A model generated the notes under the pieces. That model searched no databases. It was not told the DNA's origin and saw only the letters and a list, made by a program, of their open reading frames with translations. Shown piece after piece: positions 10,638 to 21,054 of a stretch of DNA of 64,000 nucleotides; positions within the stretch are counted from its first letter, which is position 1; each line of letters starts with the position of its first letter. Made by a program: the position numbers and the translations under genes. This stretch comes from Pisolithus tinctorius (taxonomy: Eukaryota; Basidiomycota; Agaricomycetes; Boletales; Pisolithaceae), in assembly GCA_024663395.1 (NCBI GenBank), contig JANFAH010000044.1, positions 310,001 through 374,000 of the forward strand, read 5' to 3'.

Positions 10638-13600
10638 GGAAACATGGAAGACCGGGTGCACTGCGCGCATTGAGTCCGGCAGGCGCAGTGTGAAAGAGTG
10701 GGTACCAGCCTGAGCTATGACCGGATATGGTCCAAGGTTCTTTTCCGAGAGCTTCTTGGAAGGCCGAGTAGACCGGAAGTATTTGGCTTTGACATATACC
10801 TGGTCACCGACCTTGAAGTCCGGAGCCGGCATGCGTTTGGCATCGGCCGGTCCTTGGTAACGCTGTTGTGCGAGGGTCATCTCCTCACGTAGGTATTGGT
10901 GCAGTGAGTCTAGGTCAACCGCATAGTCACGAGCCCGAGCGGAAGTGAGGTCGCACTCCGGGTACACCGAGATGTTGGGGTGGTACCCCTTATTAGCGAA
11001 GAAGGGGGAAACACCGGTAGTAGCGCTAGGGGCGTTATTGTAGGCGAACTCGGCCAAAGGTAGTAGGTCGGCCCAGTTGTCCTGCTGATAGTTGCAATAG
11101 ACTCGGAGGTATTGTTCGAGAGTCTGGTTAGTCTGCTCGGTCTGGCCATCACCTTCGGGGTGGTAGCCCGAGGTGAAATGTAAGCGCATGTCTAAGGCCT
11201 TACCGAGTGACCGGAAGAAGTGAGACACGAACTCCGAGCCTCGGTCTGAGGTTACATGGGCCGGCACTCCATGCTTAGAAAAGACATGGAGTAAGAAGAG
11301 TTTGGCGAGTTCTGGGGCCGTGATAGTGTCGTGGGTGGGGATGAATATGGCCTGCTTGGAAAGCCGGTCAACTACTACAAGGATGGCCGTGAAGCTGGTT
11401 GAGGCCGGGAGCTGCTTGATGAAATCCATAGAGATGGAATTCCACGGTTTCTCCGGCACCGGAAGCTGCTTGAGGAGGCCGTAAGGCCGATGGCGGGGAA
11501 CCTTAGCCCGAGCACAGGCCATGCAAGACCGGACATAGTCTTTGACGAATGTCCTGAGGCTGGGCCAGGTATACTCACGCCGGATAAGTTCTAAAGTGCG
11601 GTTTTGGCCGAAGTGGCCGGACAGAGGGTGGTCATGCTTGAGGCGCAAGACCCTAAGGTGGAGGTCATTTGAGTCCGGCATGTAGATCCTTCCATCAAGA
11701 CGAAGGAAGCCGGTGTCATCTACTGACCACCGGGGATCGGACATGTCGGAGAGACGGATTTGTGAGACCGGGTCGTCTGGCAGTGCGGTCAGGATATCAT
11801 TATGAAGTTTCTCTACATCCATCAGTGCGACTGCTCGTAAGACCGGGTACTCGAGGTATGTGGCGCGAAGGGAAACCGCTAGTTGCTCTTGGGTGAAGAC
11901 CGGTCTCAGATTTTGTGGGTTCACTCGGGCATAGCCACTATCCCCCTCTTTGGGGTAGACGTCCCATCGTCTAGTTAGGGCATCGGGCTTAGCCCCGAGC
12001 TTACCGGGCCTGAATCGAATGATCATATTGAACTGAGACAGGAACTCAGACCAGCGAGCTTGGCAGCGGGTGAGTACTTTAGAGGTAGAAAAGTACTCAA
12101 GGTTCTTGTGGTCGGTTACAACGTCGACCGGTGAGGCCGAGCCCTCAAGGTAGTGACGCCAGGTCCGGAATGCTTCAAAGATTGCAAGCAGTTCCTTATC
12201 ATGGGTGTCATAATTCAATTCTGGGGCCGTCAGAGTCCGGGAGTAGAATGCGACCGGATGAATCTGGCCGTCGCCGCAAGTAACAGACAGAATGCCGGCG
12301 ATGGCGTAGTCCGATGCGTCGGTCTCGACGGTGATAGGGACCCCGGGGATGAAATGAGTTAAGACCGGCGCGGTGGTGAAGGCGGCCTTGAGGTTGTTGA
12401 ATGACCGGCGGCACTCCTCGGAGAAGTTCCAAGGAGCCCCCTTGTGGGTAAGCCGAGTCAGCGGTATGACGATGTCCGAGTAATTAAAGATAAACCGGCA
12501 GTAAAAGTTGGCGAAGCCGAGGAAGGATTGTATGTCTTTGACCTTGCGAGGCTCGGGCCAATCGCAGATGGTCTGGACCTTTTCCTTCGACATCGTGAGG
12601 CTGGCAGGGGAAAGGTGGAATCCGAGGTATTCGACCGAGTCCGAGTGGAACTCGCATTTCTCCGGCTTCGCATAAAGGCCGTGAAGCCGAAGCCGGCGGA
12701 GGACCTCTCGGACATGCTGCTTGTGAGACTCCTTATCTCCAGAGTAGATTAAGATGTCATCTAAGTAGACGACTACGCAGACATCCAACATATCCGCGAA
12801 GATGGTATTCACGAAGCGTTGGAAGGCGGCTGGGGCATTGGTGAGGCCGAAGGGCATTACTAACCACTCATAGGATCCATACTGAGTCCAGAATGCGGTT
12901 TTCCATTCATCGCCCGGGGCAATCCGGACGAGATGGTAGGCATGCCGAAGATCAATTTTAGTATAGATCTTGGCTCGGCTTGGTGAATCCAAGAGGTCGG
13001 AGATAAGCGGGAGTGGGTAGCGGTCTTTCTTAGTGATTTTGTTGAGGCCGCGGAAATCTACACAGAGCCGGAGGGAGCCGTCCTTCTTCTTGACGAAGAG
13101 GACCGGTGCAGCATAAGGGGATGAAGTAGGCCGAATGAATCCGGTGGTGAGGTTTTCATCGATGAATGTCCGGAGAGCTTGGAGCTCAACCGGGGATAGC
13201 AAATAGATGGTGCCGAGAGGCGGGGTTGTTCCTTCTTCGAGCTCTATCTTCAGGTCATACTCCCAGTGTGGCGGGAGTGCCGAGGCCTTGGCCTTGCTGA
13301 ATACATCAGCGAAGTCATGGTACTCTTCCGGGACATTGGGTAAGGCCAGAGGAGGGGAAGCCGAGGCCGATCGGGCTTGAGCTGAGTCCGAGGGGTGGAG
13401 CTGAAGTTGGAATTGGACGGACCCTTCTAGTTTGCAGGCGCGCACAAAAGCGGCTGCATTGATTAGGGAAACCAGAGGGGCCTTCAGAGGGGGGCGAGCC
13501 GGGGAGTCAGAGACCGGTACAGATGGCGCAAGGCCGGGTTGGTTGCTAGGACCGGAGTCAGGGAGGCCGGTGGAAACCGGGCTTACAGGGGGTGTCGACG

Positions 13601-14081
13601 GGATTGGCATTCCTTGTGCAGGAGTCCGGAATGTTAGACTGCTCAGTACCCAGTCAATCAACGGATTGTAGCGGGTGAGCCAGTCATGTCCGAGAACTAT
13701 CTTACACTCGGAATCCAACGGGGCTAAAAACAGGGTTACTGGGGTGACATCGCCGGATGCGAAGCGAATGTTGACATCTACTGCTTGGGTTATGGTGAAG
13801 GTGGATGTTCCATCGAAAAGCCGGAGTCGGATTGGTGAGACCGAGTAAGGGGTAAATGAATGTTGATTAGCAAATTGATTATCTATGAAACAGTGCGTGG
13901 AACCGGAGTCCACTAAAGTATGAAGCCGAGGTAAATCTGGGTTTTCTAATGTGACATAGGGGGTTAAGGAGTTCGGACTGGAAAGAGTGGACGCATTGAG
14001 ACGAGCCTCCAAGTTTGCACAACCAGAGTCAACGCAGCTCCCAGATTGTGCGGAGTCCTGGGAGCTGCTACCTATTTTTTT
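10638..14081 (-). CDS. pol: G2 Pol polyprotein (PR-RT-RNase H-integrase)
   Basis: About 1125 residues are open from 14012, and the frame is open back to the gag stop region. Order: retropepsin-like protease (LVDSGSTHC near residue 35), RT ([20 protein letters not shown]; catalytic YLDD), RNase H (TVETDASDYA, NYDTHDKELLA, TDHKNLEYF), integrase with HHCC finger (HDHPLSGHFGQN, CMAC) and D-D-E core (SMDFIKQLP, SDRGSEF, GQTEQTNQTLEQ), then a GPY-type module. All catalytic motifs look intact. There is no usual ATG at the start. Expression is predicted by -1 frameshift at 14075-14081. The natural protein should extend into the chromodomain but stops at TAA 10635-10637. Confidence 0.93.
14034..14081 (-). 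promoter_or_regulatory. Predicted -1 ribosomal frameshift site, G2 gag-pol
   Basis: On the minus strand the gag stop TAG (14074-14072) directly follows a run of seven A (14081-14075), which fits the X-XXY-YYZ slippery heptamer. After a 6-nt spacer comes a perfect 11-bp stem (14068-14058 with 14044-14034) around a 13-nt loop. Slipping back one base opens the pol frame. The same arrangement occurs in G1 and G4 with a different but paired stem. Confidence 0.82.
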
Positions 14082-15454
14082 GTCTCGGGGGTAGAACCCG
14101 AGCCCGAGGCCGGTGCGGCCTCGGTGGTGGCTGCAGCGCGAGCTTTGGCCTTTCCGGCTTTCTTAGGGCATTTGTCAGCGAAGTGACCGGACCCTCCGCA
14201 GAACATGCAGAGGTTTCCGTCTAGGCGACGCTTGCGTTCTTCTGGGGTAAGCTTTCCATCTTTGCCGAGTTTGCTAGGCTCGGGCTTGGACAAATTGCTG
14301 TTACTATTGTTGCCCGGCTTCGATGAAGCCGGCTTAGGGGTAGAACCGGTGTTGTTGTTGTTGTTGCCGGTCTTGGTCTTCTCTTGACCGGTCTTGGACT
14401 GGTTATTGTTGCCGGAGCTGCCGGACTTGTTGTTACTAGAGTTGGACAAGCCTTGGTGCTTATTCGCCCGCTGGACTTCCTCCTTGCGCTCCCAATAGCG
14501 TGCATCTATCTCCTGGGCGAGGTGGCGGAGCTCGTGAAGTGTCCGGGGTTTGCCAACCTGGCAGACCTCATCTTTGATTCGGTCCGGGAGGCCGGAGTAG
14601 AAATGATGGCGCAGCGCACTGTCACCGTAGCCTCGGACTTGCGAGGCAAGCCGATTGAAGTCAACCACATATTTGTTGATGCGCTGACTGTCCTTCATAT
14701 GTAAATGGTCGAGTTGGCTTTTGGCGTCAGCGACCGGGTCGTGGGGGCCGAAGGTGGTTTGCAACTCCAGGACGAACTCCCGCCAGGAGTCCATCCAGAG
14801 AGGCTGGTCATCGGGGTCATCGAGCCCGAGTAAGTCCGGCTCGAACCACTCTAAGGCCATGCCTTTGAGGTACGACTGGGCGAAGATGACCTTGGCGCGG
14901 TCGGTCCTAAAAGCCCGGGGACGGTCTTGGAAATTGAGTTCGCACTGGATGAAGAAAGTGCGAAGTTTCTTTGGGTCGGTGCCGTCAAAGGTGTCGGGCT
15001 CGCGTAACTTGGTCCTGCTTGAGGACTCAGGACTAGTACGGGTATTGCGAGCCAACAGCTTGATGGCCTTCGCGAGACTGTCAAAGACCGCGACCGCAGG
15101 TTCGGTGTCCGGATCTGGGAAGTCTGGATCGTCTTCCGGATCATTATCTTCCGGGTTATCATCACTGGGACCATTATCACCGGGGTCATCATCGTCTGGG
15201 TTGTTGTCATCATCGTCGCCCGGCCCATCATCGCCGGGGTCACCCTCGGGGATGGGAGCAGTGGGACGACATGGGGTGGGGGTGTTAGATGTGCGGGCTG
15301 AGAAGCCCCTGAAAGGACTAACGGGACCTGGAGAGTGCCTAGTGGTGCCCAAAGCAGCTAGTGCTGTTTCGCGGCGAGCCCCACTGGCTGAAGCGGAGTC
15401 GGGATTAGTGGCAGAGCGGCCATGGGGGGGTTGGAAGCGAGTCTTGGTTGCCAT
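14072..15454 (-). CDS. gag: G2 Gag polyprotein with CCHC zinc knuckle
   Basis: This is 460 aa from an ATG at 15454. The N-terminus is rich in Ser and Pro, followed by a long Asp/Pro/Gly acidic repeat (about residues 75-115). A retrotransposon capsid-type domain follows, with KLRTFFIQCELNF and SYLKGMALEWFEP. Then comes a Ser/Asn-rich linker and a CCHC knuckle (CMFCGGSGHFADKCP, about residues 415-430). Gag forms the virus-like particle and binds RNA. The stop overlaps the predicted frameshift site to pol. Confidence 0.93.
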   Translation of the reverse strand: MATKTRFQPPHGRSATNPDSASASGARRETALAALGTTRHSPGPVSPFRGFSARTSNTPTPCRPTAPIPEGDPGDDGPGDDDDNNPDDDDPGDNGPSDDNPEDNDPEDDPDFPDPDTEPAVAVFDSLAKAIKLLARNTRTSPESSSRTKLREPDTFDGTDPKKLRTFFIQCELNFQDRPRAFRTDRAKVIFAQSYLKGMALEWFEPDLLGLDDPDDQPLWMDSWREFVLELQTTFGPHDPVADAKSQLDHLHMKDSQRINKYVVDFNRLASQVRGYGDSALRHHFYSGLPDRIKDEVCQVGKPRTLHELRHLAQEIDARYWERKEEVQRANKHQGLSNSSNNKSGSSGNNNQSKTGQEKTKTGNNNNNTGSTPKPASSKPGNNSNSNLSKPEPSKLGKDGKLTPEERKRRLDGNLCMFCGGSGHFADKCPKKAGKAKARAAATTEAAPASGSGSTPETKK

Positions 15455-15480
15455 GATGGTTTAGACCCACACAAGTGGCG

Positions 15481-15490
15481 AGTCTGAAAT
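15481..15490 (-). promoter_or_regulatory. G2 primer-binding position, complementary to LTR
   Basis: The 10 nt lie 2 nt inside the 5' LTR edge (15493). On the minus strand it reads ATTTCAGACT. It is the exact complement of the LTR segment AGTCTGAAAT (15707-15698), which sits about 35 nt downstream of a TATA box (15742-15736). This is the arrangement used by self-priming Tf1/sushi-type elements, whose mRNA 5' end acts as primer. Confidence 0.75.
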
Positions 15491-15492
15491 AC

Positions 15493-16020
15493 TGTCAAGT
15501 ACGAGGATTGTCCGGGTTGAGTCCGGACTGGAGACCGATGCGGGCGCGAAGCCGAGGGGTCGGGGTCAGGGGTGAAGTTGAGGATGCAGATGTTTGGACT
15601 GTTTGGACTTAGCGACTGAGGATACAGCGCTATTCCCTTGCGTGGATCTCAGTCCGAGTCCGAGGCCGAGGCGGGGTTATCAGGAGATACTTAGTTGATT
15701 TCAGACTAAGGAGTACAGGCCGAGTAACTATGAGCTTATATACCAGAAGTAACTATAGTACAGAGACCGGTAATGCCGGTCTCGCAAAGATTGCTAAGCA
15801 GATTGGTAAGATGAGGATTACTAACATATGACTAAGGTAACGGAGACCGGGACAGGCAGACCGGGGACAGGACCAGGGACAGGACTTAACCGAAATGACA
15901 GACACTGCAAAGCAGTGTCTACCGCGCTAGACCGACTGGAGATATGGGACTGGCGAGGCCGAGGCCGGACTAAGTGAGTGCGAGGCCGAGTCCGACCGGG
16001 GTTGAGACACGACTATGACA
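15493..16020 (-). repeat. G2 5' LTR with TATA box
   Basis: This 528-bp LTR is the upstream copy for the minus-strand element. On the minus strand a TATATAA box lies at 15742-15736. The predicted transcript start lies near 15707, where the self-primer segment begins. Confidence 0.93.
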
Positions 16021-17640
16021 ACATCAAGCAAGTCCACAAAGATGCTATTGACAAAATGCTGGAAAGCCACAGGTGCATTAGTCAGACCAAATGGCATTAC
16101 CTGCCACTCATAAGAACCATAACAAGTGCAGAAAGCCATTTTCCATTCATCTCCATCTGCAATGCAGACCAGATGATAGGCATGGTGGAGGTCAATCTTG
16201 GTGTAGACTTTAGCATGGCTTGGAGAGTTGAGTAAGTCAGAGATGAGTGGCAGCAGATAGTGATCTTTTTTTGTGATTTTATTGAGTCCTCAATAGTCTA
16301 TGTAGAGGTAGAGTGAACCATCCTTCTTCTTTACGGAGGACAGGGGCACTGTGAGTGGAGGTGGACTGCTTGATGAAGCCATAGCCTAGATGCTTGTCAA
16401 TGAAGGTGTGGAGAGCTTCAAGCTCTGGTGGAGACAGAGAGTAGATTGTGCTGATGGGCAGAGAAGCTCCTTCCTTGAGGTCAATCTTGAGATCAAATGA
16501 GCAGTGTGGTGGAAGTTCAGTAGCCTTGTCTTTACTAAAGACATTGGCAAACTCATGATACTCAGGAGGGACCAAGGAGAGGTCAGGAGGTGGAGAAGAA
16601 GCAGAGGACCCACAAAGCCTCACATCATCAGCAGAGAGCTGTAAGCAGAACTGTCTAGAACCAGGGAGAGCACAGGCTCTGACATACATGGCAGCATTGA
16701 TGAGTGAGATGAGTGGAGCAGAGCATGGCAAGTCTGTTGGAGTTGCAGTTGGAGCTGCAGACAGAGCAGAGGGTGTCAGATCTGGAGCAGAGGTTGCAGC
16801 AGAAGGTGATGAAGGCACCTGGGGTGTTGGCATTCCCTGTAATGGTGGTTTGAATGATATACTGCCCAATACCCAGTCAATCAACAGATTGAAGTGGGTG
16901 AGCCAGTTGTGTCCTAACACCAGCAAACATGAAGAATCCAACAGAGTAACATAAAATGAAACAGGGTTGACATTGCTGGCAGGAAAGCAGAGGGAAAGAT
17001 CTACTTCTTGGGAAATGACAGCATTTGTACTACCATCAAACAAGCAGAGTGGAATTGGTGGAGGAATGGAGGAAACAGGAATAGCATATTTTTTACTATG
17101 GATGGTGTAGGGAATGTAATTTCCCTACTAGAGCATTTGTTTTATTTTGTTTGTTTTATTTAGTTTTCATTTTAGGTGTTCTTCTGTTAGTGGTACTTAG
17201 ATTTTCGCTTTTTGGGTTGCTTAGTCAGCCCTACCTAGTACTTGCTGTACTTAGTTTTTTTTTTTACAACAATAGATGAGTCACCCCAAGACAAGAAGAG
17301 TTTGAAGTTGAGCCATAGACAGCCATAGAAGTCCCCAGATGTCACCTCCATCCCTTGGTCAGGCTATAGGAGCCCCTCTGGCCATACTCATTTCCTTCAG
17401 AATCTACTGCTCTTCCCCAACATCTCTCAAAATAATAATCCTTCAATAGGTCTACAAAACAGTGAGAAGAGCTGGAATCAATCAACACAGAAACATTATC
17501 AACAGAATAATCAAGAAGTGTTACAGACAGAAGTAAGGAATTGGGACTAGAGAGAGCAGATGTGTTGAGTTGGATGTCCTGTTGTGCACAGTTGGGGTCA
17601 ATGCTTCCTCCAGGCTGTGTGGACTCCCTGGAGGAGCAGA
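16021..17640 (-). pseudogene. G1 pol: protease and reverse transcriptase N-terminal part
   Basis: From 17640 down this holds the aspartic protease region (interrupted by an insert at about 17106-17444), the flap-side motif LVLGHNWLTHFN (about 16930), then the start of RT (IYSLSPPELEALHTFIDKHL; fingers) up to the break where G2 inserted. Frame breaks occur, for example just after APVLRKEEG. Joined to 8424-7140 it reads in the same order as the intact G2 Pol and the G4 copy. Confidence 0.87.
17106..17444. mobile_element. LTR-like insertion in G1 protease (tentative)
   Basis: Sequence absent from the matching site of G4 (about 35275) interrupts the protease. Its left end is a hairpin (17107-17130) with GTAGGGAA and TTCCCTAC arms, the type of palindromic LTR end seen at 37437 and, in variant form, at 44932. 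The possible flanking duplication is GATGG (17101-17105) against AATAG (17445-17449), two G-to-A changes apart. It may be a solo LTR or a TRIM-like fragment; the right boundary is uncertain. Confidence 0.5.
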
Positions 17641-17650
17641 CTAATTTTTT
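17606..17650 (-). promoter_or_regulatory. Relic of -1 frameshift site, G1 gag-pol
   Basis: On the minus strand A-AAA-AAT (17650-17644) precedes the TAG gag stop (17643-17641). A 9-bp stem follows (17635-17627 with 17614-17606). This is the same layout as in G4 and G2. Confidence 0.72.
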
Positions 17651-18871
17651 GGCTCTGCCTTCTCCACTGGCAGAGCAAGCAGAGTTCTAGCTGTAGCTGC
17701 ATGGGCCCTGGCTGCACAAGAGGTTGACTTAGGGCAGTCCTTAGTGGAATGGCCAACCTCACCACAGAAGAGGCAGAAGTTGTTTTTCATCCTATGCTGG
17801 TGTTCAGCAGAGGTGAGTTTGCCATCCTTGCCCAGAAGATGGGCAATATTGGACTTGGGCAGATCCTTCTGTTTGCCCTTGCCCTTGGCATCAGACTTTG
17901 GAGTGGGGATGGAGGACAACAATTTAGACTTGTTGTCAGAGTTGGAAGACTGTGACTTGTCAGTGGCAGACTTGGTGGTGCATGAAATCTCTGCTTTGCA
18001 TTCCTAGTAGCACACATTGATGGTGTGGGCAAGTTCATGGAGTTGCATGAGGGTAGAAGGTTTTCCAACATGAGCATCTTGTCTTTGATGCAGTCTGGAA
18101 GTCTGCTATAGAAGTGGTGGCAGAGTGCACTGACACCATAGTCCTTGACTGGTGAAGCCCAGTGACTGAACTCCATGATATACTTGGTAATTCAAGAACC
18201 ATCTTTCATAGTGAGGTTCTCAAGTTGTTGGATGGCATCTGCTATGGCATCATGCAGACCAAAATTAGTTGTGAGCTCATGCAAGAACTCAAGATAGCAT
18301 AGCCTTCAGGGTTTAGTAGGTCTGGCTCAAACCAAGCCAGAGCCATTCCCTTCAAGTAGGACTGAGCAAAGGTTACCTTTGCTCTGTCAGAGTGGGATGT
18401 GCAGGGGCAGTCTTGAAAGTTCAACTCACACTGCACAAGGAACTTGCAGAGTTTCTTTGGGTTGGAGCCATTGAAAGTGTCAGGCTCATGGACTTTGGTT
18501 TTTGGAGTGGATTCCCCAGTGCATGAACTAGACTGCACAAGTGGATAGACAGCTCTAGCAATAGCAACGAGGGGATCTTCTGGCAGCTCAGTATCCCCAT
18601 CACCACTGCCCCTGCCATCAGGATCACCATCAGGGTCATCAGGGTTGGGGTCAGGTCCATCATCTCAGTTATGAGGAGATGGAGTATGGAAGGTTGTTGG
18701 GTGGAGGTCGGAGTGACCAGCTTGTGAAGCACTTTCACCTTCAGTGCAAGAGTGGCATTGAGCAGAGAAGGATTGAGACTGTTTGATGACAGAAGGGAGT
18801 CAATGCAGGTTAGCCAGCACTACAGTGAGGTTCTCAGTGACCTCTCTTTGGGACTGAGCTTGAATTCTCAT
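17641..18871 (-). pseudogene. gag: G1 gag (decayed)
   Basis: The start is inferred at 18871 from alignment with G4 (Met-Arg then Gln-Ala-Gln-Ser-Gln). A TGA follows in a codon that is CGA in G4. Capsid-type motifs remain (KLCKFLVQCELNF, SYLKGMALAWFEP) and a CCHC knuckle (CLFCGEVGHSTKDCP near 17760). Several frameshifts separate these pieces, so no intact Gag can be made. Confidence 0.85.
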
Positions 18872-18932
18872 AATGGTGTAAGTTTTTCAGAGGACAGAAA
18901 ATGAGATTGTACAAGTGTGAGTACAAATATAT

Positions 18933-19664
18933 TGTCAAGTCCAGGCCTACTCTGACCAACTCCAATGCTAGACAAAGTCTGGGGAGAGGTTTGGAAGCAA
19001 GTCCAACACAAAGGATTGAATCAGACTGGCAGAGTGTTGGCAGGGATGAAGTCTGCCCAGACAGAGGCAGAGCAGAGTGAGGGCATTGGGTTTAGTTCAT
19101 GTGCTACCCCCTTGCACAATCTCAGCCCTCATATTTTGGAGGGAGAGAACAGATGGATAGTCAGAGGTAACTCTGACAGACAGAAGATGGAGAAGAGGGA
19201 GTAGGAACTAAGTTGATATTTGTACTGAAGAACAGCAGAGTACGGTACATGCTTTTGTACTACTGTAGAGGTACAGCAACCAGAATCAGAACTGACATAC
19301 AGAGACTCATAAAATTTCAAGTAAAAACTTCCTGGATGATGAATGAAGGGAAGATGGGGAACATATGATGGGTAACATAGAACATCCCAAAAAGGAAACA
19401 GTCCAGGTGCTGGACCATGTGGTGCATGCACTGCAGAGTACCTGACCATGTGCTGTCAAGGAGAAGTCTGAAAGGAGGTCACATGACCCCCCAGAGAATG
19501 GCCTGCACCGTCTGGTGGGAGACCAGTACAAGTCCAACAGCAGTCAGAGCAGAGATGGTTCACAAATGACAGAGGGTGGGCAGAGTTGGTGCAGAGTGAG
19601 TGAATGACTGGTGGAGAGGGGTGCAGAGTGAGTGAGGACCTAGGGTAACCACATGGTCTTGACA
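18933..19664 (-). repeat. G1 5' LTR
   Basis: This 732-bp LTR begins TGTCAAG on the plus strand and ends TTGACA. It is homologous throughout to the 735- and 726-bp LTRs of G4. The self-primer segment lies at 19216-19226 and its complement just inside the LTR at 18920-18930. A TATA-like box (TACAAAAG, minus strand) lies 33 nt upstream of the primer segment. Confidence 0.88.
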
Positions 19665-19805
19665 TGGAGTAGGGTTATCTGAGTGGGCACCAAGCCTTTT
19701 TTATGGCTCAGGATTATGTACATTACATAATCAGGCAAGATTGAAGCAAAACATCCTTCAGAAGTTGTCAAATCCTTATGTTATTTACTAAATAATGACT
19801 GACAA

Positions 19806-20023
19806 CATCATGCTCAAAAAAGTGTCCCAATGACATGTCATTTTAAAATGGTTATATCTCAGTGCCATGGCAACCAAACTACATGAACAAACCCTTGTTG
19901 TCAAGGCAACAGGTAGTGCTACTTTTGGACCTGCAGGAGTTTGAACTGATTCCTACTGGTTCTCTCATAAATCTCAAATCCATCCAAAATCACCAAACAT
20001 TGGGACACTCTTTTGAGCCACTG
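19806..20023. mobile_element. Tc1/mariner-like MITE, about 218 bp
   Basis: The right end is CAGTGGCTCAAAAGAGTG (read inward) next to a TA. The left end has a degenerate copy with CTCAAAAAAGTGTCCCAATG. Shared inverted termini of about 25 bp and no coding capacity suggest a MITE. The left boundary is approximate because its terminal bases are mutated. Confidence 0.6.
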
Positions 20024-20578
20024 TATGTGTGCAGGTGAAAGGTGGAGCTAGCAGGAAAGCAGAAGTGCAGAAGGGAAGAGCCTATGGGTATGAAGGACAA
20101 CTTGCAGAATTTGGGGTGACAGGGGCAACTGGAGTTTTTTAGAGACAATTGGCACAGATGACTGGTGATGTGGCTGGGTGGTGGCTAGGTTGCAGAATTT
20201 CAGATCAGCTTATCGAGGGCTGGGTGACAGGTTGAAGGTCAGGAGAAACTCCAAAGCTGAAAGGGGGTAGGATGAAACATGAGGCAATGAGTGGGAAGAA
20301 TTCCAAAGGCATAGAACAACAGGGGCCTACTACAGAGGCAGTGAGATTTACTAACAGTTGCCTGTGTCAGCCTCAGGGAGTATACAGCTCCCTTCACTGC
20401 TCATCCACTCCTACATAACTCATCAATGACTTGTGCCAGGAGCACCTGCCATTGAAATTCCCCCACCTTAGTTTTTTCTGCCCTCTAGGTTCTGCAGAGG
20501 TAAACAACCACTTGCTCATACTTGTCTTTGGTGTTGGTTTTGGTTGGTCTCTGCCACCTTTCCACACTTTGACTCACA
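20024..20578. other. No gene recognised
   Basis: This stretch is CpG-poor, without a coherent frame or repeat I can place. It may be decayed LTR or leader sequence of the element that contributed the G5 integrase fragment. Confidence 0.4.
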
Positions 20579-21054
20579 ATGCCCTTGCCAACTCCAGAAA
20601 CAACTCCCTCCCCTCATGATCCTTTAACAAGCCCTCCTCTCTTCTTCCCCATGGCAACCCCTACACCCAGTCCTTCATTCAAGCCCTCACCACCCCCTGC
20701 TAGCAAAGCTCAGCCAGCACTCCCCATTGATGAACCCCAGGTTGAGCTTGAAGCAGTTTCTGCAACTGCAACCAGCTTACTGAATGAACCCAGAGATGTT
20801 GAAATGCCAGGGCAATGTGACATTCCAGCAGTCACAGAAACCCCACAGGTTGCAATTCTGCATGAACAGCCTTTGGCAAGCTTCATCAAGCACCTACAAG
20901 TGCTGGAGGCCAGAGACAAGGACAAAGAATTCAAACTGAGCCAGATCCAACAGGTTCTTGAGCTATTGGAAAGGCATGTGGGGTGGCAGATCATGGCCAC
21001 TCAGGAGAGGTGAGAGGACCTGCAAAAGCTGAAGGGTGAACTCCAGGCCTTGTA
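20579..21054 (+). pseudogene. Pro-rich/coiled-coil ORF convergent with G5 integrase
   Basis: The start is the ATG after CTCACA. The first 55 residues are Pro/Ser/Thr-rich. Residues about 95-145 form a helical, probably coiled-coil, segment (LEARDKDKEFKLSQIQQVLE). A TGA at 21011 splits the frame, and seven or more coding codons continue to a TAA ending at 21054. TGA for CGA is the common decay here. It is oriented opposite to and convergent with the G5 integrase, the same layout as the antisense genes of G1, G2 and G4, but no zinc cluster is visible. It could instead be the N-terminal part of another Gag. Confidence 0.5.

Larger units (their letters stand above)
8425..16020 (-). mobile_element. 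Ty3/Gypsy chromovirus G2, young and nearly intact
   Basis: This 7596-bp element has 528-bp LTRs (8425-8952 and 15493-16020) beginning TGTCA and ending TGACA, flanked by the 5-bp duplication ACATC (8420-8424 and 16021-16025). It is inserted in the RT gene of G1. On the minus strand it has gag, then a frameshift-linked pol, then a chromodomain behind one nonsense codon. An intact spliced gene lies on the plus strand near the 3' LTR. A purine-rich tract abuts the 3' LTR (complement of 8953-8967). Unlike G1, G3 and G4 it is rich in CpG, marking a recent arrival. The LTRs differ at 14 positions. Confidence 0.95.
2165..19664 (-). mobile_element. Ty3/Gypsy chromovirus G1, old and nested
   Basis: This is a minus-strand LTR retrotransposon with order LTR (18933-19664), gag, protease, reverse transcriptase, RNase H, integrase, chromodomain, then an opposite-strand zinc-cluster gene. 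Its pieces are separated by a young Gypsy element (8425-16020), a hAT transposon (4326-7131), a MITE (8030-8126) and an LTR-like insert near 17106. Removing the inserts restores continuity with the related plus-strand element G4. It is strongly CpG-depleted, with many stops and frameshifts, so it is non-autonomous. The 3' LTR expected near 1-2 kb is not recognisable. Confidence 0.88.

Noticed and set aside
14721..15464. Plus-strand 247-codon ORF opposite G2 gag
   Set aside because: It is a Ser/Gly-rich shadow of the repetitive acidic Gag coding strand, with no homology to the antisense zinc-cluster genes and in a different position.
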